A DNA stretch of 64,000 nucleotides from Ectobius pallidus (Eukaryota > Arthropoda > Insecta > Blattodea > Ectobiidae). This document shows positions 33,733 through 46,268 of the stretch, piece after piece. The position numbers and the translations under genes were made by a program. The stretch is from assembly GCA_964059195.1 (NCBI GenBank), contig CAXKWD010000005.1, positions 149,945,265-150,009,264 of the forward strand, given 5' to 3'. How positions within the stretch are numbered: position 1 is the stretch's first letter; every line of letters begins with the position of its first letter. The notes beneath the pieces were generated by a model that was given only the letters and a program-made list of their open reading frames with translations, did not search any database and was not told the DNA's origin.

Positions 33733-34985
33733 AAGAGGTCATATTGCAAAGAGCACGTATTCAGAGTGGGTGGCTTATAACTAGACCTGGGATTTTAAGG
33801 CAAACGCCTGTTTTGTTCCTTATGAAATAACATGAAAATTTTTAAATTTGTGGATGTTTCATGATAAATCACTTACATTTATAGAGTTTTATAGTGCCCT
33901 AAAATGCCTATTTGGACCTTTAGAGCCTATTTTACTATTTTAGTGCCTAAAATGCCTATTTTGTACATTTAAAATAAAATTCAACTTCTGTAATTTTTAC
34001 AATCTCATAATGGACATCCCTCAATGAAAAGCAGAACAGTAGAGGTAGGTTTTCACAGAAACTTGATTATTCCAAACAGTTGTCGCTAAAGAAATGCTAA
34101 CGGACGAGGGAGGGGGAGGATTAAGGGGGAAGGACTACTGTGTCAAATCACCAGTGAAAGAACATATGTTTAAGTGAATATAGTTCGTGATGCCTAATTT
34201 TGCAGTTAATTCTGTTAAGAATAGGTATACCACGTTTCTTGCAGGAAAAAAAAAAAGACCATGTTACAGTTCAAGTGTATATTGTAATATTTTAAAGTCT
34301 ATTTTCTATCTATTTACACATTTTTAAAGCAAATTTTAAGTGCCTATTTTAACTTTTAAAAGCCTATTTACTTGTTTTAAAAGACTATTTTAGGTGTCTA
34401 AAACTAATTTTTTTAGAGCCTAAAATCCCAGGTCTACTTATAACTACCCTTCTGATATTTTTTCGAAAAAATGTTTAAAATAACAGTTTTAGCTCCTAGT
34501 ATAAGCACCCCATGTGTAAAATTTAAAGAAATTCTTAAAAGCTGTTTTCGAGAAAATGGCGACAAACAAAATTTTCTTTGTGTGAAGACCCCTTAAAATA
34601 AGAGAAAGTCGTCACCAATCTTCGTGTCAAATTCCCAGAAGGTGCCTAACCAAAATAAAGAAAATCGTTTTCCTACTATTTTCCGTTACAAGAGGCCCTA
34701 TTGCAAAGAGCGCATATTCAGAGTGGATGGCTTATAACTACCTTTCATTGAATTTTTTCGAAAAAATGTTTCCAATAAAAGTTTTAACTTTTGGTGTAAG
34801 TAACCTATGTGAAAAATTTAAGGAAAATACCTTCATGTAAAGTCCCCTTAAAAATAAGAGAATCTCGTCGACAATATTTGTGTGACATCCTCAGTAGGCA
34901 TATAAACTAAATACAAAATTTTGTTTCCATACAATTTTCCGTTCTGGACCTAGGCTTTTCACAGACACATCCACAGATACACACA
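33733..34985. repeat. Tandem duplication of a 296-bp unit, first unit interrupted
   Basis: AAGAGG(T/C), ATTGCAAAGAGC, ATTCAGAGTGG and GGCTTATAACTA occur at 33733 and again at 34692. The second half of each unit shares TTTTTTCGAAAAAATGTTT and GTGTAAAATTTAA-like blocks. Removing the hAT-type insert gives a period of about 296 bases. The sequence ends with TACACACATACACACAAACA near 34980. A diverged relative lies at 61690-62100. Confidence 0.65.
33782..34436. mobile_element. Non-autonomous hAT-type element, 655 bp
   Basis: Termini TAGACCTGGGATTTTAAGGC and, inward from the right, TAGACCTGGGATTTTAGGC. A perfect 8-bp duplication CTTATAAC is at 33774-33781 and 34437-34444. The empty site is visible in the neighbouring tandem unit (GGCTTATAACTACC). 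The body repeats TGCCTATTTT and TTTTAGTGCC. No transposase. Confidence 0.85.
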
Positions 34986-35814
34986 TACACACAAACATGT
35001 TTCCGAAAATAGTATTTTTGTTCAGGGAACCTGAACATGTATTTATGTTAAAAATTCAACTTGAAATATGGGGGTCGAAAACAATACTTCCTCTACCTAT
35101 AGTACCTATGGTACGGGCAGAGGTAGTAAAAATGACCAATAAATGATAAATTATTACCTATAGGCCTAATTAGATTTTTAGAAGTTATAGGTTTATCCTA
35201 GAGAGCAATTTACTGGATGACATTTTCTACATTAAAATTTACAGTACAAAACAGTTCAATTTAGATACTAAATTGATTGAATAAGACGAGGTGTAGGCAT
35301 TTTCTTATGTTGAACATGAAAAAAGTACAAGAATATTAAGAAGTAAAAGTTAAAAGTCTCGTGAGGTAGAGAAGAGAAACATTTGTAAGGAAGAAGATGC
35401 CACACAAAGATTATGCTGAAGAAACGTATAATTATAAATTTCAGAAGACAATTAAAGGGTGCGAAGAAATTTACTACACAGTATAAATATGGGCTGTAAT
35501 GAAGTCAGCAGTGATTTACTAACCTACCAGATAAAAATATTCAAAGTTTTTCAGCTCCTCCGTCCCCTGCACTCCTCCTCAATACTCTTGTTATTTTCTT
35601 TTTGTGGCCTATACACTGAGACATTCTCCGGTACACTTTCATTGTTTACTTTTAAGATGTCCTTCACTGTGCAATATTATGCATATAGGCTAGTAACAAT
35701 TATATTGTTTCAGTTATACTGCAAAACCTAGACCAAATTTGCGGTATGCCTACAATGGGTCTAATATACTACCCAGAAATTATACAAAAAATGCTTTTTA
35801 GACGACAGTCTTTT

Positions 35815-35945
35815 TTCAGCCATTTCCGTTCACGCTATCATGATAGAAACTTGAATTTCAATGCCTATTAGTAGTAGGCCTACCAAAGCTACCTGCACCT
35901 TTTTCTTCTTTGCAGCTCACATGCATCAATATATCAAACCCTCTA
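35815..35945 (+). repeat. Dispersed repeat, copy a
   Basis: It shares GCTATCATGATAGAAACTTG-like sequence, CTACCTGC and TTCTTCTTTGCAGC with 38570-38700. It lies just left of the 35960 repeat. Confidence 0.5.
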
Positions 35946-35959
35946 ACGTTTGATATACA

Positions 35960-36360
35960 GAAAGTTATTGAATTTACACCAAATATTTTACCTGTCTATA
36001 GAGGAGACATAGACAAGCAACTTTTATTAGGAGATTTTTGCTATATGACGTAAAATGTGTATCCTACAGGGCATTAAAGTCATTACAATTTGGTGCTCAC
36101 AAATCAATAATGAAGCGAAATAGGGTTAAAATTTTCATTAAATTGACTTCATGCCTTCTTAGTAATCGATAAAACCCTGATTATTAATCATTCACCAATA
36201 GCTATATCATAATTTAGTGTTGCCATAATCTGAAAAATTTACAGACTAACCACATGACTGGCCGCTACTGCATTAGAATTTTCATTCATATTCCAGTGTT
36301 AACAACGAAGTTCCTTTGTTTAACATTTTTTCAAATGTTAGAAGTCAGTGGCGGCCATGC
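35960..36360 (+). repeat. Dispersed repeat, uninterrupted copy
   Basis: It parallels 26355-26731 plus 27089-27140: GACAAGCAACTTTTATTAGG, ACAATTTGGTGCTCA, CCAGTGTTAACAACGAA, AATGTTAGAAGTCAGTGGCG. Similarity is high, perhaps 85 percent by eye. It acts as the empty-site reference for the insertion at 26732. Confidence 0.7.
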
Positions 36361-37177
36361 CTTCGGCTCGTCTTTCAAACTCTTCCGCGATGGAATTACC
36401 ACTCTCGTATCGCAATGTACTTGTTCTGTGGACAGTAGACTTTGTATCCAACAAAAAATCTATGATCTGTTCTTGATCAGGCAAAGCTGCTATCATCTTG
36501 AAACGGAATAAAAAAGTAAATATTCTTACACAGACATTATTTTTAATCTTTTCAAGGAATAATTATGTCAAATTAGAAGAAAACCATACAACGCGTTTGG
36601 TCAAGATTGCGTTACAAACTAATTTATAGATAAATACGAAACGCTGGTAAACTACTAAGAGTTACGTCAAAAATATAGGCTTTACTGAAAAAAAATTAAA
36701 CTCGAAAATGGAAGTGTTCTTCAAATTTGTATTGAATAACCATTTGGCTAGAATCGTTGAAAGAAGCCATTAAAACGGCCACCATCTGGAAAGCAAATAA
36801 AAATATTCTTATAGGCCTACATTGGTTTTAATGACTTCAAGGAACATGCATGCCTAATTGGAAGAAAATCGAACAACGCGTTTGGTCGAATTGCATACCA
36901 CACAAATTTACTCACAGACGAAATGCAGATCGGTCGAGCTAAAACAAGACCTCGCTTTGCACTGTCAATTATTCTCAAATTAATAATAATATGTAATTTT
37001 CAAAAAAGGCAAGTAACAGATTTGTCCACTTTTATCATTTTTCAAATATTTTATTCATAATATATCAGTAAAAATGTCTCAAATAATCATACATTAGCTA
37101 TCATTATTTTTAGCCATACTATTTATTAAAACACAAATAATTCAAACATTCATATGTAAAGACATTACAAAAATAAA
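36361..37177. other. Non-coding DNA
   Basis: A weak internal repetition (AGAAGAAAACCATACAACGC at about 36577 and AGAAAATCGAACAACGCG at about 36861, each followed by TTGGTC) suggests an old duplication of about 280 bases. Nothing else recognised. Confidence 0.4.
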
Positions 37178-38083
37178 ATCAGTTAACTGATATAACAAAG
37201 TGCCAGTATGTTTTTGTTTAATCAATTATAATTACAATTATGATATGCAGAAAATAAGTTTTTCTAATCAGATTAAAATCGACCAGTGTCAGCAGAACTA
37301 CAGATTTGTGATACCTTGACAATCGCACACTCACATAAAAATAAATAAAAAAAACCCATGTCAAATAATCGGTCGGCTCCGGGATTTGATCCGGTGACCT
37401 CCAGAATACGAATCCAAGACGATACCATTTGGCCAACTCAGTCAGTTTGACGGTATTGTTTGATAAGCAAGTGTTAACTGTCAAATTATACCGGTAGACA
37501 AAAATTAAAAAAACATGTGACATTTAATTAGTTGTTACTCCGGTACCGGTCAACCGATTAGGTCCAAAATTAATAGGCTTCTTGCCATGGACGTTATAAA
37601 TCCTTATACCAAGTTTCATGAAAATCCGATAAAGCATATTTGAGTTATGGGGCCTTTTGTTATATAATACCATAACAATGCACTAAATTGGGCTTTATTC
37701 CGGTACCGGCCAACCGATTTGGTCCGATATCAACAGACGTCTTTCCATGGACATTATAAACGTGTATACCAAGTTTCATGAAAATCCGATAAAGCGTATT
37801 TGAGTTATGGTGCTTTTAAATAAAAACACTAAATTGGGTTTGACGCCGGTACCGGTGAACCGATTTGGTTCAATATCAATAGGGTTCTTCCCATGGACAT
37901 TATAAATGCGTATACCAAGTTTCATGAAAATCCGATAAAGCGTATTTGAGTTATGGCGCGTACAGACACACGGTCAGACAGACAGATTGACAGACAAACA
38001 GTCAGACAGACAGACGGACAGACATTTTTCCGTCCCCCACACACAATCTCATAAAGTACCATACTGGCACTTAATAAAGCTAT
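37178..38083 (+). mobile_element. CCGGTACCGG element, long copy with three tandem units
   Basis: The left edge AAATCAGTTAACTGATATAA, then GTGCCAGTATG, pairs with a right edge that reads inward AAGTGCCAGTATGG. Three units of about 150 bases begin at CCGGTACCGG (37540, 37700, 37846) and each ends GTATTTGAGTTATGG or similar. The last runs into GCGCGTACAGAC and a CAGACAGA tract. The SINE at 37345 interrupts it. Non-coding; the superfamily is unknown to me. Confidence 0.65.
37345..37462 (-). mobile_element. SINE family 6, copy 1
   Basis: The minus strand has box-A-like TGACTGAGTTGGCCAAATGG and box B CCGGATCAAATCCCGG, then TTTGACATGGGTTTTTTTTA. A second copy at 52085-52215 shares the layout and the TTTGACATGGGTTTTTT tail. 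Confidence 0.6.
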
Positions 38084-38330
38084 ATTAAGAAATTTTCCAA
38101 GGTGCGATCGAACGTATTTTGTGTAAGATATAAAGGGGAAAGTAACATATTTTCATTATTAGTAGCTTGTAAACAATCCTGAAATAGTGTTATTTAGTTC
38201 TTATCTCTTGTTTGGTATTTTAATGTATGGATCTCTTACGGAAACACGGATGTTTACAGTCAAATGAACATTGAAATGATCAGAAAATAAATTGCACTAC
38301 CCCTACCAATATTTGTGGATTATGCTAAAA

Positions 38331-38565
38331 TAAATGAATAAGTATTTTCCCACGACTGTTTCTTCAGTAGACAATAGCTATTTAACTTCGCTGAAGAATG
38401 AAAAACACTCTAGGTTAAATATTAAGGTCTTGATAAGATATGTTTCTCATTAATTTGGAATGTTTAATTAACATTTATGTGATTACAAAAAAAGACTTGA
38501 AATATCCCGATTATTTCCAGAGATTTATTAAGCAGTAAAATTGAATTTTCAACTATATTCGTTTT
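38331..38565 (+). repeat. Local direct repeat, left member
   Basis: TATGCTAAAATAAAT, AAGTATTTTCCCACG, TTCTTCAGTAGACAATAGCT and GAGATTTATTAAGCAGTAAA recur at 40035-40280 in the same order at about 90 percent identity. Confidence 0.75.
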
Positions 38566-38569
38566 TCTT

Positions 38570-38700
38570 CCATTTCCCGTTCTGCTATCATAATGAAAAC
38601 TTGAATTTCCAGCACACAGTGTCGATAACCTACCTGCGTCTTTTCCTTCTTTGCAGCATATATGTGCGTCATTATATCGATCTCTCCAACTTTTCGAGTA
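38570..38700 (+). repeat. Dispersed repeat, copy b
   Basis: Counterpart of 35815-35945 (CTGCTATCATAATGAAAACT, ACCTGCGTCTTTTCCTTC, TTTGCAGCATA). Confidence 0.5.
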
Positions 38701-40034
38701 TTTATTGTTGCAAGCATTGAATATAGTAACATTTGATGGTTCAATTTTACCATTTCAATCTTAACTGTGTCTTTATTTCCTTTTTATTTCTTAGTAGGCC
38801 TATTGACTTAAAATTTGATTCATTCATGTTGCGAGTAGTTGTGCCTGCAGAAAGTAATCGATGTATCCATAGACCCCAAGATGAAAATAGAGGTATTGTG
38901 GATACATTACCAGTTTAGGGCCAGTTCCTGAACATCTGACCTGTTCACAAATCCCAATGGACGTACGTAACATTTCTGCCTTTTGTGAATGAAGGAATTC
39001 CTCGACAGTGCAACACTACAAATATGTGTTCTGAGTATCACATACGTAGAAACAAGCCTCGTCACGTGTATTTCAATATCCCTAGTCTCTCAGCAATAAA
39101 TTTGTGAAATAACAGCAATATCAAACGTGTAATTCTTTGTGAGTTCTTTAAGTTCATGAACAACTTCTATCCAAATTTGAACCAATTTTAAATATTTGTG
39201 CAATGACGTAACAATTTTGGAGCCCCGTTCGAGTGGGACACTCTGTACAAAAAGCTAAAACTTTTATCTGCACAATCTTTTCCAGTAGATTCTCTGAAGC
39301 CACTCATTTCGTACACTAACTTAAGTGTCTTGCTTCCCACACAATGAGACTTTGAATGAATGGCATATGAATGGGCACTGCTGCAATACAGCCGCTGGAA
39401 TACATTATGGGTAAACGTAGTTATGTAAGTGTTTCATACAACAATTTTCTTCTCTATCACCCTTATTGGTTACGAACATATATCGCTTAAATTCTTTGAG
39501 TTCAAGATTCATGATTAACTTGCCACAGTTCTGAATAAATTTTCTGGGGTACAAGAAACTAACACAATTGCATATCCTCCTCCTCTTGGATGAGTTTACA
39601 TTTTGACAGCCGAATAGTTAAACAGGCTGGGAAGTGATCTATACGCAGAGGAGGTGAGATTTTGGTTGTACGCTCCCCATGCGATGATATATGGAGACCA
39701 CAGGTGTTCGAGCTACAAGTGAATTGTCATTCAGTGGCACAGTACCCTGGCCTAGGAGGAGTCTTCTGCATGCTGCGAGACCAATCGTTTCTTCTTAACA
39801 TTCGCTATCAGTGATGAAAGTTCACAGCTACTTCACCCTTATCTTGAATCAGAAGGTAACCTACGTTTGTATAGCATGTGAATTCCATGAAATTTTATGA
39901 CTTCCGCTGACTGAGTGAGAATTAACTTTACTCTTAATTTGATTCTCGAGCGTTATACGAACTCTCCCATAGCTGAATTCAGTCATCTCTTTACTTTGTT
40001 TCACAATACATTTTCCAATTTTTAATAATACTGT
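38701..40034. other. Non-coding DNA between direct repeats
   Basis: Short frames only and no repeat structure recognised. Confidence 0.45.
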
Positions 40035-40280
40035 TATGCTAAAATAAATTAATAAGTATTTTCCCACGCCTTTTTCTTCAGTAGACAATAGCTATCTAAC
40101 TACGCTGAAGAATGAAGAACACTTCAGGTTAAATATTAAGGTCTTGATAGGATATGTTTCTCATTAATTGGGAATGTTTAATTAACAGTTATGTGATTAC
40201 AAACAAAGGCTTGAAATATCCCGATTTCTTCCAGAGATTTATTAAGCAGTAAAATTTCCTTTTCAACGATACTCGTTTTA
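40035..40280 (+). repeat. Local direct repeat, right member
   Basis: Matches 38331-38565; about 1.7 kb separates the starts. Confidence 0.75.
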
Positions 40281-41269
40281 CAATGAACCGCAAGAATGGT
40301 AACGAAGGGGCTTTTGATTCCTGTGTTAGTTCATGCTGTGCTGAAATCTTTAACCTAACAATTTTTTCAATTTATGCCAATACGTATTACTTAAAAATAA
40401 TTTTTACATGAAGATGGTAAGGTTGTCAGTCTTACGCACTGACCATTTCTATCCCCAGGATTGCTTCTGCTACTCATTTATGATGGGGGTTCTGAACTGA
40501 AAATGTCCAATGACCTCACCAAGGGTTGTAGCGCCAGCACTCAACCAACAACTCCATGTCATACTCCAATAACAACAACAACAACAATAATGATGATGAT
40601 GATGATAATAGTAGTAAAGATGATAAAAAATTAAGCAATGATGATGCTGTTCACGGTATTATAATGTAGACGAAGAAGAAGAAGAAAAAAGAGGTAGAAA
40701 TTAGTACCAGTTGGGCTCCTAAACAAGTAGGCCGATATTGTATTCATACTCTGAGATGGCAACGAAGAGTACAGTTTCTTGATTCTCTGATTTTCTCGGG
40801 TGATTTTAAAACATTCTGGTAATTCTATTTCTTCTAATTGTACACGTCATGCCTCGGAAGCTGTGGGACAGGCTCGCAGCAACCGATCTGGATGAGGTTT
40901 CGCGGGGTTTCCATCACTGTACCAGGTGAATAGTCTACCAGATCGGGGACACGTCCCCCGCGACCTCAGACAGATGAGCAAAAGTAACTGAATGAAATGC
41001 TAAAGTCAAGTCAGCAAACATTTACCTGTGTTCTATGATCAGGAGAAGGTGACGCAACGATCTTAGAACAAATGCGAAATCAGTTGTTGGACCGGAGGTA
41101 TAGCCTATTGCTCAGGTAATCCGGGGGGGGGGGGGGAGTATCTTCCATGATTCTGATCAAAATAATAGTCCAATATGCTATGCCGTAGAAAATTACCAAA
41201 ATAGTTTAAATCTTTATTGCAAATAGCTTAGATCATTGATGAACTTCATTTTCCGCTAGTGCTGATAAA

Positions 41270-41629
41270 TTAGTTTTATTATAAGATAATTTTACCACCT
41301 TATGCACTAGTACTAAATAGGTATTGATGTGAATGGGTGTTGACAAGGAATCTGTTTTTTATACCTGTTGTTTAATCGTTAATTAGATGTTCATTTATTC
41401 ATACAGTAACATGAGCAGCAATAAAATGCAATAGTCAGTGTTTTTGATAGTTATAAATATATAATAGTTTTTTATTTCTATTTAGGTGCTAAAACTGTAG
41501 TATTTTGTGTTCAAAGCTTTGAATATTACAATTTAAGGTATTTATTTATATCTCGTTATCACCCATTAACATCAATATCTATTTAGTACTAGTGCATAAG
41601 GTGGTAAAATTATCTTATAATAAAACTAA
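41270..41629. mobile_element. Inverted-repeat element (MITE), about 360 bp
   Basis: Arms of about 68 bases: TAGTTTTATTATAAGATAAT, TTTACCACCTTATGCACTAG, TACTAAATAG at left and their reverse complement from 41561. The arms differ at only a few positions. A TA target duplication outside GTTTTATTATAAG fits Tc1/mariner-like elements. The AT-rich centre has no frame. Confidence 0.7.
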
Positions 41630-41699
41630 AATAGCTTAGAACTACAGAAATGAATTTATGGCCACCTTCTGCTAAAGATGCATTATAGAAATACAGTAT

Positions 41700-43775
41700 T
41701 ACAATAATTACCTTGAACGGCATAGTTTTGTTTGTCTCGATTGTATAAATTATAGTAAATGTATTTCATTCAATTGTTAGTACCACTGCCATTCATGATT
41801 CTGTCTGACATGCAGTTCCCTTCTCCTATGCGTGATGGTGTGGCAGAATGGATAAGGAAATTAGTAGTTATTCCTTGTTTTTCATCTGAACTAGAATGAG
41901 TTTTTAAGTGTCACTGTAATTTTGTCCAGTTGGAAAATAACTAATTAGGCCTACTGCCACGACTGAAGAAAGTATGCATCAACCATTTTATCCCACCACA
42001 AGTCATACCGTAACGAAGTACTTATACAGGGTGTAACAGGACCTCATCGACAAGCTGTTAGCGGTGATAAGAACATGCAAAGAGGATCGTTTTTTGTTCA
42101 GGAACATATACCCCAAAACATGTAGTTTATGAGTTATGCGCGAGGGTCAGTATTAAAATATATACCCTAAATAGACACAATTGTGCACAAATTACATTTT
42201 GTTGAAAAGCATATTCTATGAGTAATATTAAAAAGATAAGGATACCAAATCAATAAACATTTAACTGTCCGGAGGTAAGGAATTAGGAGATCGCTCTGTA
42301 TTGTAATGCTGGAAAAGTTCATTCTGAAAACAAAATAGGGAAAAAGCAACGAAAGAGTGAAAAGTTCCTAAAAATGACCAGTAGAGAGTAAAACCACAGT
42401 ACGCCGAAAATGCAAAAAATGCAAAATAAAAGTAGGCTACTTTTATTCGTGTGGAGGCGAGACGGATTTATACTACATCCTGCAATGTGTGCGATGTCCC
42501 CCCCCCCCCAAAAAAAAATGACATTTCGTCAACTTCCGAGCTCTATTGATGACTTTTCGTTCTGTACTGTCTTCAGAAAAAACCAAACAAGTTGTTTAAC
42601 CACTTAATTTTTTATTAATTCACAAATCACAACAAAAATGAATGAATGCAGTATTAATTTAATTTATCATTAATCATCTGCAGCTCTGTGAGTCACTGAT
42701 GCACGAACTGTTCCATCAATTCCACGATGATCAAGACTGAACCACCCACCGACTTCTGTTTTATGTTCTACCCTCAATCGAATCTCCAACCCACGAAATG
42801 ATAATAACAAAAAGAAGAAAGATATGGCAATAATAAACAATTATCATCTAAATCGTGTTTTTGTTATTTCTTCCTTTGTGTTGGCCTAATGATGTGGTAA
42901 TTTGTTTGGTCGGACACAATGCCATTAAGTCGTCGCTGGACGCTATTGTTGATCTTCGAGCGTATTGTTACGCGCTGATATGACGTCATGGGGGGTTTAA
43001 GCCTTGCCAAAGCGCCGCTCAACACCCCCTGGAGGGCAAAAAAATATAAAGAACCAATGGACGTTTCTTTTATTGTATGACTTCGAGTAATGTATATAAC
43101 TCTGTTAATTTAATTTTAAAACTAGCCTAGGCAACTCTTTATTGATTTCTCTGAAATAAGTTTAATTTTCACATTTCAGAAACTTCTCATATACTAAACA
43201 GCGAGACAATTTAGTAACACTACTGTAGGTCTACCATAAGATCATAAATTTAGTTATTAACACAACATTTTCAAGCGAAAACTCAAGCTTAATACTTTAA
43301 ATATCTTAATATTGATACATTGATTGATAAATAATGATCGTATACTAAATTCTAACCACGTGAGATCCACTTTCTCACACAGCATATAAACTCATGCAGG
43401 ACTACATACAAAACAATAAATTAACACACTGATTAGGCCCTACGTTCGGTCTTGTACCTTATTCTGTAATTGTACATGACATTTATCTTCTAGTTCATTT
43501 TCCGTCATCTTGTTAGAAATCTAAGACACACTACTGTATCCCGTGGGTACATTATAGATTTTATGGTTAAATTAAGCTATAACACATGATCATTTAAGTA
43601 TAAGCAACATTACGCTTCGTTTGGCCTACATTAAAGATACATTTTTGAAACAATATGTCTTATGAGATCTGTCTTTTAGGCCTAGGACTATTTCTTAAAA
43701 ATTCAAATAATTGACATCTAAACATTAAATTGGCTACAGCTTAATTGGGAAGAAAAATCTAAGAAGAAGTGTTCT
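41700..43775. other. Non-coding DNA with weak repeat traces
   Basis: CAGGGTGTAACAGGACCTC at 42027 looks like one end of a mariner-type element, but no partner was found. A C-run then A-run lies near 42498-42520. A moderately G+C-rich stretch at 42900-43045 is unexplained. Confidence 0.4.
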
Positions 43776-43935
43776 AGTAAATTTTGATCTAGGCCTATAT
43801 CGGAGGGTGACTATTAACATAAAAAGATATTGAAAGAGATATGATTTTAAGAAAAAAATTAAATTAGACGAAACAGCAAAAAAAACTATTGCAAAGAATG
43901 TCTGAATAAAGAACTAATAAGTGTAGTGTTTATAT
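43776..43935 (+). repeat. Local diverged direct repeat, left member
   Basis: GTAAATTTTGA(T/C)CTA, GATTTTAAGAAAAAA, ACGAAACAG and AAGTGTAGTGTTT-type blocks recur in order at 44838-44990. Confidence 0.6.
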
Positions 43936-44837
43936 TGCTCGACACATTGCTCATATGGGCAGCACGTTTTGTAATATGTAATTAATTTTATAGACATTCA
44001 TTGCATAGTAGGCCTACTCCTAGTTTACATAATATCTTTATCTTTATTTCATGTTTGTGCTATGATTCTGCGAGGTTCTATTTGTAATTCTTTGTAAATG
44101 ATTAAGTAGTAGGCTATAAGATATTGATATGGATGTAATAGCATTAAATAATCATGGCTTTAGCGTTACCGGTACTTAAGATTCAGTTCTGGGAATATCA
44201 TAAAAGGCCAGTAGACAAGGAGTTATTCGTGTAATAAAACTTACAAGAAATAATTCCATAAAAATCCTTAAATGTATGTCAAAGTAGCTACGGTTTATGG
44301 ACATTTTTTTGTAAAGACAGTTATTGATACCATTGGCAACTCTTTCCTATAATAATTCCTGTAATTTACCAGATGCAGGTTGATTCAACTCTGGAAATAA
44401 TCCCCCCCACCCCACATTTCGAGTGCGAAACCACATCACATCAATATTCTGACCACTAAGTTCACAAATCACATAACTTCAAAACACATACTACCTAACG
44501 TAATTATAGTACGTTTCTAAAGGATTTTATTTCTGAACTCTGTCGTTCCCACATTTGATAGTAGTTCAGAAATTCCCGGCTTATTTGTCAGACGGTCTAT
44601 AAGGTAGGGCACGATTGTATTATGGAAAGGTAGTCTATAACATCATAACCCTACTTATCCAGCAAGTATTAATTTGTATCGTTGCCTCCTATTACTACTG
44701 CATTCTGAGACATTCTTGTGTGGGAAGACAAAATCATTGTCTAGGTACTGAAGAAATGGGTACCCCAAGATCACGAAATAAAAAATGTAGGTACAGTACT
44801 TCATACTTTCTCATAAATCCTTACCCAAAGAAATCCA

Positions 44838-44990
44838 AGTAAATTTTGACCTATATTGAAAGGTGGACATTAAAAGAAAAAGAGATCGAAAGGGATGAGA
44901 TTTTAAGAAAAAATGTAAATCATACGAAACAGAAAAAAAGAAAACTATGCGAAAGTATATTTGAATAAAGATCTAAAGAAGTGTAGTGTT
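44838..44990 (+). repeat. Local diverged direct repeat, right member
   Basis: Counterpart of 43776-43935, about 1.06 kb downstream; about 75-80 percent identity by eye. Confidence 0.6.
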
Positions 44991-45347
44991 TTATGACGAA
45001 TTCCAAATCAAGATGTTAAATAATCAATAATCACATACAGTAGGCCTACAGGTTATAATATATTTTAGGGGATGGGAGAAGTAGGCCTATTCCAAGCCTT
45101 CAATATTTACGAAGATTTCCAAATCCCCACACGTGAAACAATAGTTTTTGATATTCCAAATATTTGAGTATACCTATTTTCTGTGATTACATAGACTATT
45201 TCTACAAAGTGACACGTAATATTTTAGTACTTGTGTATTTTAGAATTCATTATTCCTGTTATGGGTTCACCGTTGTACCAAACATTAATGATCGGATGAT
45301 CGGATTAAATCGTAACATGAGTCTCCGTGGCCCGCGCACCACTAAAA

Positions 45348-45354
45348 AGAGAGG

Positions 45355-45406
<52 letters not shown>

Positions 45407-45407
45407 G
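45348..45407. repeat. (GA)n then (GACA)n microsatellite
   Basis: GAGAGA run changing to GACAGACAGACAGAG. Short Arg/Glu frames across it are artefacts. Confidence 0.9.
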
Positions 45408-45994
45408 AATAAATGAGACACATTCACATAGTTTTCATAGTTTCTTCTATGTTCAGGGATCACATTGTCTGCACTCAGACTCAGACGACACAAGAGGGAG
45501 ACAACACACGGGTGTCTGTGGGTCATTTGATTACTAGCCTTCTGCATCGTTTCTTTGTTTTTTGTCGCCGGTGTCTGTCAGTAAATTGTTACAATTGCTA
45601 GGCGTATTATAGCAATCACACAAATATCTGTTACCCCTAGTAGTTATGGAAGGGATGGCAGGCAGTATACTATACACTTCTTATAAATAATTGGAACTCA
45701 CGGAGTTTTGTCATGTTACTGGTAAAGGTGTGTATGCTTAGAGAAAGAGTGGTCTATATGAACTTAGTAAGAATGTTTTATCTTTCAGGTCTAGCCTATT
45801 TTAAATTTGTAATCTGATACTTCTCCTGCAAGTATTAAATATTTCACTATATAACTCGGAGTATTGATTTTAATGTACCTAATGTATCTATTAATGCTTT
45901 TCATATGCATTCTTGCCAAGCGATCTTTAGCGAAATTTCCTCTCGAGCCTATTAGCCTATTGCAAAAGATAATAATAACTAACTCCGTGGTGCT

Positions 45995-46268
45995 AACGTC
46001 CCAGAAGGGACAAGGCAGATCTACCATAGGCAGATGACAGGATTGGGGGCTTGTGGTCAGCATGTCGACACCCACGGCCGTTAATGGTGCTTTCCATGAC
46101 CGGAGTCACTACTTCTCTATCAAGTAGCTCCTCAATTTGAATCACGAGGCTGAGAGCACCCCTACCAGATCTCCCTACCTCAGAAAAATCCGAGGAGGTA
46201 CCGGGGATCGTACCCGGGCCGAGGGATTTGTAGTCAGCCACGATAACCACAAGACCACGCCGGCGGTC
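45995..46268 (-). mobile_element. SINE family 4 with tRNA head
   Basis: The minus strand starts with GACCGCCGGCG, then box A TGGTCTTGTGGTTATCGTGG and box B GGGTACGATCCCCGG, both well spaced. The G+C-rich body continues to AACGGCCGTGGGTGTCGAC and GGGACGTTAGCACCACGG. Single copy in the window. Minus-strand frames of 85-94 codons overlap it and are shadows. Confidence 0.65.

Noticed and set aside
38331..40280. LTR retrotransposon with 240-bp LTRs
   Set aside because: No gag/pol coding, primer-binding site or polypurine tract seen between the repeats.
40660..40700. Exon suggested by an acidic GAAGAAGAA run
   Set aside because: Simple GAA repeat with nearby stops in all frames.
42025..42150. Mariner-type element starting CAGGGTGTAACAGG
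   Set aside because: No matching inverted end found within several kilobases.
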